In this document: positions 35,926 to 49,413 of the stretch, piece after piece
Position numbering within the stretch: the stretch's first letter is position 1
Layout: the number at the start of each line of letters is the position of its first letter
NCBI RefSeq assembly: GCF_026914265.1
Contig: NC_069130.1
Coordinates: forward strand, 13,240,886 to 13,304,885
Direction of reading: 5' to 3'
Length of the DNA: 64,000 bases
DNA from: Mya arenaria
Lineage: Eukaryota > Mollusca > Bivalvia > Myida > Myidae
Position numbers and translations under genes: made by a program
The notes under the pieces: model-generated
Seen by the model: the letters and a program-made list of their open reading frames with translations, nothing else
Database searches by the model: none
Told to the model about the DNA's origin: nothing

Positions 35926-36500
35926 TGTTCACCATATTGAGACGATATTGTGTAAGGTGCTTATTAAAACCAGCTAAATTTAAGGTTAAAGTCACACTTA
36001 GAGGTCGAATTTCATATGGCCGTAATTCGTGTTAGCTCCATTTCTCTTGCACTGCTTCAATGATTTTTGAATGAACATCAAATGTTCACCATAATGAGTC
36101 GATGTGCAGATAATATGTTACAAACAGCTCGATTCAAGGTCAAGGTCCCACTTACAGGTCAAATGTCATATGACTACATTTCACGTCTCGGCCTTGACTC
36201 TTGAACCGCTTAATGGATTTTAAAATATCATGACATATATATTCATCATATTGAGACGATGTGTAGAGCTCATGTTACAACCAGCTTAGTTCAAGGTCAA
36301 GGTCTAAGATAGATGGTCAAATGCCAAATAACTATTAAATGACTATATTTCGTGTCTTACCATTTTGAGACGATGTGCAGAGCTCATGTTACAACCAGCT
36401 CAGGTCAAGTTCAAGGTCAAAAATAGAGGTCAAAGGTCATATGACTATTTAATGACTAGATTTAGTGTCAAATGACACAATATTGAGACAAGGTGCAGAG
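35926..36500. repeat. Degenerate tandem repeat rich in AAGGTCA
   Basis: About four diverged units of roughly 130-170 bp share TTGAGACGATGTGCAGAG, CATGTTACAACCAGCT, CAAGGTCAAGGTC and GGTCAAATGTCATATGACTA. It lies between units A and B. A diverged relative of the AAGGTCACACTTAGTGGTCA block also occurs inside the units near 24897. Confidence 0.7.
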
Positions 36501-37451
36501 AGAAGAAATCAATTTTTAATTGCAAAAACAACCTTCTTGTTTGAAATGAGTTTTTACTTTCAGATTCAATACATTGGATAGGTATGCTGATAAGCCACAC
36601 TTTCGTTGTGTACAGTTCAACACATCCATCATTAGCTTGGGCTTGTACAGTTCAACCCGCAGGTCCATAACATATTTTAAGAAGACAAAAATATATGCAT
36701 GTTTATGTGTTACATTCTTGTAATCTCAGTAGTGACTTAGGCTGATATCAAGAGACACATTCGGCGTACATCAACAGTTGTACCAATGCAAAGAATGTTT
36801 TTTCTTTCAATATTGTTAGTACCTCCTTGTGGTAACATAATCATGATAAAATGTTATATTTCATTGCAAACAGTATTTCATTGGGAACTTTAATCCCGTC
36901 ATGTAAACAACCATGGGGAAATTTTACAAATGGTTTCTATAAATATATTCTTGTCTTTGTTAATATTGATAGGGTTCTCTAAAATATCATGTTACTAGAT
37001 AGCCATCAGATTGTCAATGGGTATCTTTTTGTGCTTTAACAAATACTGATATTTTGCTTTATGTTGAAGTGATTTATAGTGTAACTCGTGACTAAAAAAA
37101 AATGTTTGTTTGCAAATTTCAAAAGCATATTAATCAGTGTATTATAATTAATATTATTGCTCAATAGTTATAGGAAAAAAGCAACAAAAAAAACCTAAAA
37201 GTATTTATCTGTACAGGTATATTTTATCAACATAATATATGAGGGAATGCGCTTTAAAAAAGAAAAAGACTTATTGTTCTGCTAATTAAGTCTCATTAAC
37301 TTGAAGAACAACAATAATATTTTGACAATCTGCATAATGTGTATGTATTTTTGAGTCATCCACAAATGCGTTACAGTATAAAGTGTTGTATATGAACTCA
37401 AAGTGTTTTTTGTATTTATTGTTTTGACAAAGTTCTGCTTTCTTTTTACAG

Positions 37452-37625
37452 GGTTTCGGTGAGGGCTGCAAGTCATCCACAACCGCGAAGGAAGTGAAGA
37501 ACCTAGAGGGCCTGTACATCCACACAGTCTCGTGCGGCCAATCCCACACCCTCACGTTGGCCCGGGTCGACACAGAGGAGGAGAAGGCCAGTCTCAACAA
37601 GTTGCCTCTGTATACACGCGGCTAA
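37452..37625 (+). CDS. Second, intact copy of the RCC2 terminal exon
   Basis: Encodes 57 residues plus stop in phase 0, matching exon 10 of RCC2 (19262-19435) at 166 of 174 bases. Five changed codons are synonymous and two are not (Met to Thr, Pro to Arg). It ends KLPLYTRG, slightly nearer the human KLPEYNPRTL. The acceptor has a better pyrimidine tract (CTGCTTTCTTTTTACAG) than the proximal one. No upstream RCC2 exons are duplicated, so it is either an alternative last exon reached over an 18.8-kb intron from 18693, or an inert passenger of the duplication. Splice competence is visible; use is not. Confidence 0.7.
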   Translation, partial: GFGEGCKSSTTAKEVKNLEGLYIHTVSCGQSHTLTLARVDTEEEKASLNKLPLYTRG

Positions 37626-38000
37626 CCCTAAAGTATTTATATTGCTGTAAATCGGGGGCTGCAGTGGGGTTTTCTGACAGGTGTCTTACGTGAAAAAGGC
37701 CTGATTCTTATTACTTACATGTGCTTTAGTTAACGGTTTATGTTATATGTGCAAGTCTTAAAGACTTTTAGATGACTTAATCAAAGATTTGATTGTGTTT
37801 TGACAGTTGATGACAGATATATTTAACATTTCATGTGGTTTTAAAGTTTATGATTAAAAACCAATAAGTTATAATTTGTACCATTGAAGTAATAAAAGAA
37901 ACATCTGTTCAATGATTTATAGTGTGTCTTGTTTGAAATTCTGTATTAGCAAGTACTAAATTGTATGTGTATGGACCATTGTGAGTTTCGTTTTGTATAA

Positions 38001-38174
38001 CAGTCAGTCCCTGTTGACTCGAACTCCCAGGGCCCGTCGAAAATTCCTTGAACCTTGGAAAATTTAAACCAATTAAGAATGCTTACATTCAGTAGAAAAA
38101 AAGATCATTTACATCCACTTGTAGCCAAGGAGGATATCAAGCCAAGCGGGTTCCAACCAACAGGGTTCAACTGT
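38001..38174. mobile_element. Mariner-like MITE (family 3), unit B copy
   Basis: Counterpart of 19818-19992. Ends CAGTCAGTCCCTGTTGACTC and CAACAGGGTTCAACTG. A diverged second one with a damaged left end lies at 38947-39107, matching 20935-21109. Confidence 0.55.
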
Positions 38175-39836
38175 TCCTCAAAGTAAGCAATTGAGGATGA
38201 AATCAAATATGATCTGACTGGTTGTTTTAATTTTTTTGAAATTTGTTGTGTGAATCTCTTTCTTTTAATAAGGAAATAGCATTATACCAATATTTTTTTC
38301 TCCCACCAAATGGTAAAAATGCCTCATTTGTCTTTAATTTCACTTGTTAATGGAGCCTTTAAATTTGTAAATAATTTCAATGTAGTTTGGTCATTGTGAG
38401 AATGTATGTATTGTTTTCGATAGTTTAGTTTAAATATTGGTGATTATGATTGTGTGAGAGATATAAGCACCTGTGTTGTGAATGATTTCGCAATATTTAC
38501 GCCTTCCTTACGATCAATATTAGGGCTTGGCACAAGACTGACTTAACTGTTTATGATTAGAAGGAATTACATGTGTCTTGCGTTGAGAGCCCTTGATTAT
38601 TATGGCAACTTGTAGGCAAATCAGATGTTTTTCTAAGTTGAACATCAGGAAGTGATAATTTTATTTTTCATTCAGGGCTGTCTTTCGACAAAATTTGGGG
38701 CTGCTATAAGACCCAATTCCACAAACAAAGGAATATAGTTGTTTTTACCAATATTTTGGTTAAAATTCCCCAGGCTCCCATTATCTCTAAAATGTATCAT
38801 TTGAAAAAAACAATTGCAGGTCAAATGTAAATAAAAAAACAATCATTTATTTTTGACACTATATTGTGTACTGTGTTTGGATACATGTATGTTACATCAA
38901 TTTACATTAAATGTTTTTTTTTGTTTTGTTTTTGTCATCTTTCAATCAGCTCGAACATCCAGGGACTGGCGGAAATACCTCGAGCCTTAGAAAATTTGAG
39001 CCAAACGGAATTGCTTACCTTCAGTATGAATAAATCTGTTTTCAACATCCAGTTCTAGCCAATGAGGAACTTGAGCCAGGCTAGTTCTAGCCCACAAGGT
39101 TCAACTTTATATTTCCTTTGTAATATTATGTGTTTTCCCTAAGATTTTCAAGCCGAAGGTTTTTCGACCCAATTTCGGTTGACATACTGGGGTCTCTGGT
39201 AATTTTATGCAGTCCTTGTAAATATTTGATTTCAAGCTAAAAGTTTTTAATAATCTAAATGCTAGGCCCTAGCTTTAATAGAAATTAAGTAGGGAACATT
39301 TACATATAATGTATTATTCACAGGAAGATATTGCAGGTGCTTCTATAATACTAGTATATGTCAATGTTCTTACTTCAGGAAATAATAAACATTTCCTGAT
39401 GCTTATTTTCATGTGTGTTCAGGGATACAATACAAACTAGCTTATTGTTGTTTTTTTCCTCATTTATCATATTTGTGATACATTCTGAACAAATTCAAAT
39501 TATCGAATGTTAATTTCTGTTTTTTTTTTCTTTAAATTTTGTATCTGTGTATTATTATTTAAAATTACAAGATCATTTATTTCCTGAAACTTTCATTAAA
39601 TGAGTTGTGTATAGCTTTTCTTTTGAATTCTAGATCATTCTCAATTTCTAAGGTCTTTTTTCACGTTTTGTCTTGTATTGATTTTTCCAGTATCGGAAGG
39701 TTTAAAATATGTGTTACCCTTAATTGATTATTAGCAAGCATTGTTAAATTGATATTGACAAGCCCAAATTCTTACACTAATGTTTGGCATCATATATTTT
39801 AAACAAGCCAAGCTTATGTAATATCCAGAATTTTAG

Positions 39837-40187
39837 CTGTGCTCCACATAGGCCTAAAAAGCAGGATGGGGCACCCTGCTGCCCTTTTCCAGCACCCTCC
39901 GGCCTTTTTACTACACCATGCTGTAATCTTTTGTTTGAGAGTCAGTTTTAAGAAATGAGTATAAAAATAAAAATATACACAATTTTTACTCTGAAGGCAG
40001 TAAAATAAATATAACAACTAAGGTATTTATAACAAACTATTTAGTATTGAAAGTAGTTACAACACATACACAATAAGAATTGAACATTAGCCTTTACAAG
40101 TGCCCTATTTAGGGTTATTCAATGTGCATCAAAAGTGCCCTTTCTGACCTAGCACTCTGCCATTTTCAAATCCTTGCTGGAGCACTG
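39837..40187. mobile_element. hAT-like MITE (family 2), unit B copy
   Basis: Counterpart of 21835-22190, with ends CTGTGCTCCACATAGG and TTGCTGGAGCACTG. Confidence 0.65.
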
Positions 40188-40241
40188 TAAAATTAGGGAG
40201 CCCATGATGCAATTTACCAGTGCAGGGCTGTTGGGCTTGTT

Positions 40242-40407
40242 CAGTAGTCGAAATTAGCACAAGCCCGCAAGCCCTTCACTGGTAAAATGCTTTCCGGACT
40301 TGCTCAAATTCTGGGTTTTAAATAGCAGGGCTTGTTCAAAAATGTAATGCCAAGCTGTAGTATATGAATTCAGGCTAGTTCATCCAAAAGACTAATTTCG
40401 ATGACTG
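40242..40407. mobile_element. MITE (family 4), unit B copy
   Basis: Counterpart of 22245-22410. It starts CAGTAGTCGAAATTAGC and ends CTAATTTCGATGACTG, with CTTGTT on both sides. The left end is closer to the likely consensus than in unit A. Confidence 0.7.
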
Positions 40408-40793
40408 CTTGTTCTAGATTCCACCATCGGTTTGATTCTAGATCTGATCGATTCGTGACAAATTGTAAATGTTAAGCCCTTGCAAAATTAAATCAATCAA
40501 TGGTAATCATCATCTTATTTAAAAGCTGTTTATGGCATAATTTTTCTTCAAAAATCATGTAAAATTATCACTCTGATCTCCGTTAACACCACACTCTACC
40601 TCTCACATTGCCCAATTTAAAATTTTTATTAAAACTTTTGCAATAATGATATTTAGATTTTATTTGAATTCTATACTATTTTTATCAAGTTTTGTTGAAT
40701 AAGTATTAGTTTAAACTTAATTGTTTCTTTAATGTTGATACTCGCTTCTGTTGTTTTTTTTTCGACAATATTTTTGAGAGGTTAAATTGAGGT

Positions 40794-41146
40794 TTTAAAG
40801 CTGCACTCTCACAAGTTGATGTTTTGACCTTTTTGAAAACATCTGTGCTTTAATTCAGTCATAAAAGATAGAACAGATCTCAATTGTTTGGTAAACTGCT
40901 GAAAATTGCATTTTTTGCCATAAAACATCAACTTTCAAACGTAAATATGGAAACTCTTAAAGCGTTAGTTATGCTTTTAGCGATAAAACATCAACTTTCA
41001 AACGTAAATATGGAAACTCCGATCTGCTCTTTTGTCAGCAGTTTTATATCTGTGGTTTTCATGCACTTTCTCAAAAATTGGCACGCTCCAAGATAAAATA
41101 TAAAAAAAGTTATCAAATCGTTCAATTTGTGAGAGTGCAGCTTTAA
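40794..41146. mobile_element. MITE (family 1), unit B copy
   Basis: Counterpart of 22797-23144, including the internal duplicated block. Both inverted ends are intact. Confidence 0.75.
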
Positions 41147-42427
41147 GTGACAATAAACAAAGAAACAGAAAGAACCTTTTTGCTGAGAATGCTCTGGTGC
41201 CACCAGTACTGGTTTCTACCCAGGAAACAGTCATACGTGTGATTCTCTAAGATTTTGTCACTATTGATTAAAAAGAAATAAGTCAATACTAAAGTAACCT
41301 TTTGGCTTTCAGGCATTGTATCGATTTATTGTTTATAAGTAACAAGTGTGATTCTTGGGTTATTTCCATGAACAATCGAGAGATAGAGATTTAACAAAAC
41401 ATATTGTGGTTTGTTTAAGTGTATGGGGATTGTTTTGTTGATTATAATTGGACAGTGATGTTGAAAGGGACTCGCTCACCTGTTTGATAAGCCCATGTAC
41501 ATCGAAAAAAATGTTCATTTTTATGTAAATTGTGAACAGAACGCTTGTTTCAATGATTTGACGTCATCAGTAATTCAAATAAGAGCTCTGTTATGAATAA
41601 TTATTTAAAAATATATTTTTCAGAAAAAGTAAGTACACAATTGAAAATAAAATTATTTTAAGCTTGGCATTGACAAAATTATGTTCAATTGAATATTTGT
41701 CAGTTACTGTTAGTGTTTGTTCATTGTTATAAGTAAATATCTTGATTTGGAAAAAAATGTTGCCAACAAAATCAGTGAGCTGGGTCCCTTTAAGAACATC
41801 GTTTTTACTGGTTTATAACAAATACTCAAACTTGGAATTTGCTGTTTTGTTAACATACGGAATGTATGAGTCGATTCACCATTTCGTTGGAGATTTTTTT
41901 CTTTAAATAATACATGTAAATTGATAAGAAAAAATGTATGTCTGAAGAAAACTGAAAATGACCTTCCTTACTAAAAGAATGCACTTTTAACATTGAAATA
42001 TATGGAGACATGATTTTTTAATAGTTGCATTTGTAATGACTCGAACATATTTTTATCCTTAAGTTTTTGTGAAAATAGTCTGCCAAAGTACTAGTCTTAC
42101 TTTTCAACTAGTACAGTGTGTAATATTTAAATACTTGTCCAAGGACATCATTTTGTTATAACACATAAGGCTTTATAAGTTTATATCATGCTTTACTTCA
42201 TCACATATATTCATTATCGATGTTTGACATTCAGTATGTAGAACTCACTGTTAAAATTCATCCATCACCATTCATTCACTTGGATTTCAGGAACACTATA
42301 TATTTACTATATGTTGTCTAAATGGTGTACATGTACCTTGACTGAAATTACACAAATAAATTACAAAGATTTAAAATGCTCCAGTTCTTATTTCTGATTG
42401 TGAATGAGTTGTTATCCTCCCTGAAGT

Positions 42428-42716
42428 GTTACGCCCCTGAAGTGGCAGATTCATGGTCTAGTGGTAACAGTCTGGACTGTCAATCCAGGGGTGGCAGGTT
42501 CGATTTCCTGCCGCAACACTAAAATGATAATCGTATTCTAGGAAGGACGTTAAATGGCTGTCCCATGTGGCAGTACACTAGTGCACGTTAAAAAAACAAG
42601 GTAGCTCCAACCAGGGTTGCATTCTGTTTGCAGTATGCTCCAAAAAAAAAAAACAAGAATGAGTAAACAATCTGATCGGAGCACCCGCCGAAAGGGCCTT
42701 GACCGAGTGAGAGTAT
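42428..42716 (+). mobile_element. tRNA-derived SINE, unit B copy
   Basis: Counterpart of 24428-24720. The B box GTTCGATTTCC and the AGGACGTTAAATGG body are kept. Confidence 0.65.
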
Positions 42717-43419
42717 TAATTAACAAAATGCCCCTGAAGGCTTATAATCGACAGTGATCGTGTGTCCGTCCGTACATATCGTGTCTCAGCTGTAACTTGC
42801 ATAAGTTTAATTATATTCGAATTTCAAACACCTCGCCGAACATGAACAGCAGCATGGGAAGGTGGGTCGCGGATAGCATCGTGATGCAAGGCTCAAAATG
42901 CAAGGTCACACTTAGTGGTCAGTTATTGCCATATTGAAAGAGTAAAAGTCGTTTTTACAATGTCCAGTAAAATTCAGAAATTCCATCAAAATTTATTATT
43001 TGGCATATTTGATAGTTTGTTCTGTTTTTAATAAAAACAGATATAACTACACATTATGCCTTAGAATTGAATTTGAAGGAAAATAACCACATATTGTATC
43101 AAAGCAACAGAGGCCAACGTTGATGTGCTGCATTTATGGGCTGTTTCTGAAGGTAGATATGGACGTCTTTTCTTTAATTCTAACCTTCGTGATGACTGTT
43201 TATGCGCCTTTAGAACTGTTGTTGGCTTCAGGACACATTCAAACGCGTTCTTATTTAACTGGAGAATACAAAAAACATTGCATTTATGAGGTCCATTTTT
43301 ATGTGTTTATCAAATACCCATACCATCTTTGCGTGCCTTTAGTATGACATAAGACTTGAATTCTGGAAATGCATATTACTTTCATTTAAAAACTACATCG
43401 GTATTACTTTTATTTTCCT

Positions 43420-43505
43420 GTCTAACAAGCTTATTTGGACGACCAAGGAGGCTTTTATTTTATTTTCATGTCTAACAAGGTTATTCGGACGACCCAGGAG
43501 GCTTA
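43420..43505. repeat. 50-bp minisatellite, 2 copies (unit B)
   Basis: Units start at 43420 and 43470 with the same core as at 25455. It is the short allele of the array expanded in unit A. Confidence 0.9.
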
Positions 43506-45780
43506 AATCAGGAAGTGTCTTGCATACTAATTTGACTTCGACATGTCCGGGCACGTGGTATGAATGGATCAGGAGCATTTAAGCAGCATACCGTGCACTT
43601 ATTTACACGCAATGGCTTGTAATAGCTCTTGTTTGGGATCGAGCGCCTTTTGATTTCGCAAGTAAACAAGCAAAAGTTAAATAAGCTGTGAAATGGGCGA
43701 GTTATACTCGTGTGAGTCATATTAATATCAAATTATAATTTCTAAGGTTTCGATGGTTTCGCCTCAATAACTTAATGCACCCTAACGACATGGCTAAAGT
43801 CAGTCGATTTTGATGGGTCTCTGTACGTTTGAATGTTGTCGAGCTCATTAAAAAAAAAATCAGATTGTTTGCAAGTTTATGAAGAACACTATATGGTCTA
43901 TAAAAGGATAATCGGTGCATTTTAAACATGCACAAATAGCTTTACCATGGATCTATAAAAGAGACAAGTACGAAATTTTCACGACGATATACTTTAAGTG
44001 CTATTTTAATGTCGGTTTTACCTAGAGACCATGCATTTCGTAATAAATTATTTCATTCAGTATTGAGACATCGAGGCTCGAAAAGGTGTCCCCTGGTACG
44101 AGGGTCCTTCAAAAAGATTTATCATATGGTAAATACTAAAATTACAATATCAAATAGAATTCGCCTTGTTGTAGCTCACCTATTTATGTTCCCTGTACCA
44201 GAAGTATAATTGTATTCCTTCTTAACATTGTCTAAAACCGTCAGAGTAGCTTGCCCTGTATCTACCCTTTTTTTATTAACATTACCAATGAGAGAATGCG
44301 CTTTAATAAAGAGTGCAACGTATAGTTCTGCAGATTAAATTTATGCAAAAAATAACTTTTTAGACAATACTATGCACTAGATATAAACTATATCTAAATA
44401 TGGCAGTCACGATAAAGTAAAGATGAAAGATTTTTTTTGTAAATTGAAAATAATAAGCCATTTAAACGTGTTAAGTCCGCTGTAAGACTACATCCAGTTT
44501 AGCTTATCTATGCTAGATAATTGGTCAGGCATATCGCTATGAAAGAATGATTTCCATTGATCAAACAGTCGTTTCAGATATAACATTAGGTCTGGTTTAT
44601 ATTCTGCTGAAGGGCGGAAGTAATATACTTCGGATAAGAGCAGTTTGTACAAAAATGCGATTAACATTTTTAATTTAGAGGTAGGTGTACTTATGAAGTA
44701 ATATTATTGACCAACAGTAACGTATAGGTTTTATTAAAAAGAATCACAAGCAATCTACTTAAATCTGGTTGGTAACATTGTTATTAACAAAAACATTTCA
44801 ATCATTGAAACGAATTCAGTAACAGCGTGAACATATATGATCTTTCAAGCGCTCGATTTTTTTTATTGTAACTGTTAATTGAATACAGAGATGGTCATGC
44901 TAGTTCTGTTGTAGTAAATTTAAGAACAATGTACTTTCGTTTCTGAACAGTCTTGCAAGTTTAGGCATATCTAGTTGTTGAGCTTTTTCTGAAAACCAAA
45001 CTACTTCCTTGTTTAGAAAAAGGAAAAAGGAAGTGCGAATTATTTGTTTATTGTTCAGTTAGTTGTAGTTATTAAACGTCCGAATAAGGATGAAACCGGC
45101 CTAAAGTTGAGAGATTGCGTTCGACTTACAAGACTTAGACGGTGTAAAGGGACTACTCTCTTTTTGCCGTTAAAATGCGATGGAAAAAGGTTCAGCTAAT
45201 GGGAACCAGAAAAGCTTGTCATTCATTGCTCTAATTAGGTGCGTGCTGGCTGGCAAGAAAATTGTAGATATTCTTGGCAGGGTCTGACCTCCGTAAATCA
45301 ATTGAAATTTATATGGAAATACCCGGGGATCATGTTTCTGTTTAGATCGTCACTTTTCAGAAATATAAATTTTGGCTTATGCGTTGAAAGTGGTTCTATT
45401 TGATCGGAAATATATTTCATTACTGTGTAATACAGAATGAAACAAACCTTGTTTCAACTATTTTGCAACTGACATGTTCACAACATATCGCTGATTTTTT
45501 ACTACATATTTCAGGAGAATGAAAATAATAGTTACTCCTGTATATCTTGTTTGTGTGCTTATTATTCGAAAGTGTGACATTAACAGCAAATCAATGGTAA
45601 CTGAGCAACATAAAGACAATGACAAAGTGCTGTCCTCTTAAACCTTTCGACTTAATACAGACACTTGAAGTAAAAAGAAATCAAATTTGAACATAGTGAT
45701 GTTTTCTCTGAATTGTCTGCATAATGTAGCCATCTGTCAATTAAAAACAGTAGCAGTTATCATGAATCGTTCAGATTTAA

Positions 45781-45828
<48 letters not shown>
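45781..45828. repeat. (GT)n microsatellite
   Basis: About 24 GT units with one GTTT interruption, 310 bp before HSPA12 B. Unit A has only GTGCGTG followed by T at this place (about 28142). Confidence 0.9.
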
Positions 45829-45832
<4 letters not shown>

Positions 45833-46140
45833 CATTTCGTTTATCGCACCGTTTGTCCAAAAATAAATATGTCGTATAGTACTGTTTCGTCCGAGTATGG
45901 ACACAATATCTCTATTTTTATATTGTAAACTAAACAGTTCTGTTAAGAATATATATTAATGGACCAGAAAAAAACACAAATCTGACAAATTTAAGCTTTT
46001 CAATTTCGGCTTTTTGTTTGTAGCCGAATAGCATCGTGACATTAAGGCTATACAATCCATTATCACTATAAAACATGTACAAGAAATTGCAAAATATATT
46101 ATACTTTATATCTTGCCAGAAATTACTCGAACTAGAGATA

Positions 46141-49100
46141 ATGTCGACCTTCCTGGTAGTTGCCAGCATAGACTTTGGAACCACCTACTCGGGATGGGCC
46201 TACTCATTTCGCCATGAGTTCGAAAAGGATCCAACAATAGTACATGCTAAAACATGGCACGGCGGCAATTTCGTCTCACAAAAAGGTATGTTCATTCTCT
46301 GCACTAGGAGTATAAACCTATTGCCAATTAACCAAAAGCTTGATAACCGTGAATTTGCTACAATGGCGCTACCAGTTAGCAAGCGCAGTTTCTGCTTCTG
46401 TTGTGTCTTTTAAATGTATACTGATGGCCATAATGGCCTTGGTTCAAGTAGACATAGTTACCAACCTGTAAACTCTTAATCTTTATACAGGGATTGTCCT
46501 GATAAATGAATTTGAACTACTACTATATTTATAGAAAATGAAAAATAGCACTCCTAATGAAACAATTGAATCACTCTGCGACAAGACAAGTAGCTTATGA
46601 TTTAAACAAGATTTTATTTAAAGGCACATAGTGAAAGGCCAAGCAAACACCAAACAAGAGACAAACCTTTAAAAACATCAAACATTAAACAACTGTGACA
46701 ATACTGCCTCCACCTGTGTACCTCTGATGACTGCAGCTTATCATGCGCATAGTTTTTCTTATTTGTAAACTTCCATTACGTTAATTCCACGTCAATGGTA
46801 ATTTCCAAGAGGAAGCAAATGTTTGCTGGGCGGATTCAGTTAGTTGGTGATTATTGCACTGGCAGTCGGAATGTTAAAATCAAGAAAATGAAGTAATAAT
46901 ACATATTTAAATGGGCATTTGGAATCGTGAGGGACCTTTGGTACAGATAAGACTGAAAATCCCGTTTTTGCGACGAATGTGTTTATCACCGCATCACAAG
47001 TAGCTCGAGTTCCTAAAATTCCATAATGCTGATCAAATACTTATTGCTTTAAATGCTCAGAAAAACTGTTTGTTGGTTTACAGTTTTATATATACAAATC
47101 AGGACTCGTTTAGACTGGAAGTCCTTCTATAGCAGGCCTAATATAATAATAGACCTCAAATCGGTAATAACGTAAATGATGATGTTAAATAAGAAGTTTT
47201 GGTTAGGAATTTTGTTTAATATCATTGAAAGTCAGTTGAATATTTGATGGTACAGGGTTAAGGAAATTTTAAAGGACAACGTACAAGGTTAAATTTTGAT
47301 ATGTTATAATATATATATATATAGTTTATTTGGTTGATGAACAGTGATGCAAGAATTGTGATTATGTTAAGCTGAATCAACTTATTTAAACTGTTGTTTT
47401 TTTTCTCACCATAATTTTGTCTCCGTATCAATTATTTGCCTAATAATATGGACTAAATATGGACTAAATTCGAAAGCAAGACGGGTTTGATAAAACTAAA
47501 GTCTGGACGGTTTTGGTTTCATCGTTTAATGTCCGCTATATTATTGAATAATTCCGTGGCTCAGTTTGTGAGTGCTCATTCTCACATTTCCTTACATTTA
47601 TCTCAAAAAATGATTTGATCATACCGACACAAAACAAGGCTTTTAAAACGATGCAACAGAACAATTCTTGTCTATTCGTTTATAATGGGGTACATCCTTT
47701 AAACGATGGTTTTTTTAGAATAAAACTAAACTGAATAATTAACAAAATCTCCGTCTAAAGGACCAACCTGCATCCTCATCAAGCCAGATGGTAAAACTCT
47801 AGAAGCTTTTGGGTACGAAGCAGAGACGAAATACGCAGACCTAGCCGGTGAGAATAAACACAAAAAGTGGTATTACTTTCGGAGGTTCAAAATGAAGCTC
47901 TTTGACAAAGAAGTAAGTTTTCAGGCTATTATCAGTATATTTTTTATTGGACTACATTGGGACAACTGTACAAACATTCGACTTTCCAACACTTAGTAAA
48001 CTCGCTTACAATTTTAATGGTTGTTAAAACATTTATTTATATTTTGGCTCTTGTGTTGCCGTGTTTGTATCTTATGATGATCTGTTTTGTTTTGCTTTGG
48101 TTATGCCATTAAACAAGATGATAGTATGTTTTGGACATTTGGGATTGTCGTTGTAGCTTCAATCAGTCCTTTCTGCAATGACCAATGCCTAAAATGCCTA
48201 TTGCATATTTCACATTTGAGAAATCTTTGCGAAAAACATAATAAATAAGACATCTGTAGATGTGAATGTTAGAATACATATAATGTTGTTTACTATTATC
48301 GAGTAGTAAATGTATTTTCAAGCATAAATTTATGTGTTTCTTACTATCAGACACTGACTATGTCCTTGGAGATTGAAGATGAAGACGGTAAACGTCTTAA
48401 AGCAAGTACGGTCTTTTCTCTGTCCATCCGCTATCTGAAGGAGGATTTAATGAAAACTTCTTCCGACAAATTACGTGATGATATCACGGAGAAGGACATT
48501 CATTGGGTTATCACAGTTCCAGCAATTTGGAGTGAACCAGCCAAAAAATTCATGCGCAAGGCAGCTAGAGAGGTATTTGATGATTTTCTGTATTGTCCAT
48601 ATGTTGTCATGTGTGTTTCCACTTGTCTGTTTATTTGACCTAAGGCCGTGGGCTTTTTGCTAATAAAAATACAGGAAGAGTCTAAGTACTAGGATGGTCT
48701 GTGTCGTTTTAATGCCATCATTGATAAAACGAATGAGATAATCGTATACCCTAATATTGCCATTCTAAATAGATTACGAAACACTTGTATCATCATTGTT
48801 AGAATCGTTTTAAAACTTAGCTTATAATATGTTTCAGGTATCATTCATGTGGTGAATGCGCTATAAAAGGTACCAAGCGACATTAGAATAACAGTTCCTT
48901 TGTATATTTTGCCATTTATGTTATAATTCTTACTGATGTTAATCTAGGCTGGCATACCATTTGGTCAGTTGAGTGTTTGTCTGGAACCGGAGGCGGCTTC
49001 CATATATTGCCGTCATTTGCCATTGGAAAAAAGTTCCGACACTTCCGTGTCTTCTTTTAAACCGGGAACAACATACTTGGTCTTGGATGCTGGCGGTATT

Positions 49101-49352
49101 TATCATTTTTTTATATTTTTTTTAGAAAACTAATAAACAAATAGTATGTAAGTCGAGTAAGGTTAATATAAAAAAATCAATCTTAGATTTTGTTTTGTTT
49201 TATTTAAACCTTCGTGTTTGTACAATTACATTTTGGCTGTGCGTACATTGCAATAAATATAAAAATGATAAATTCTGGAACAGTAAATACTGCATAAGGT
49301 CATACCATATGTATATTACTGATGTTGGATTTACCACACAGTTTATCTTCCA

Positions 49353-49413
<61 letters not shown>

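Noticed and set aside
35985-36440. Nuclear receptor response element cluster
   Set aside because: AGGTCA motifs recur because the sequence is a tandem repeat; nothing else supports regulation.
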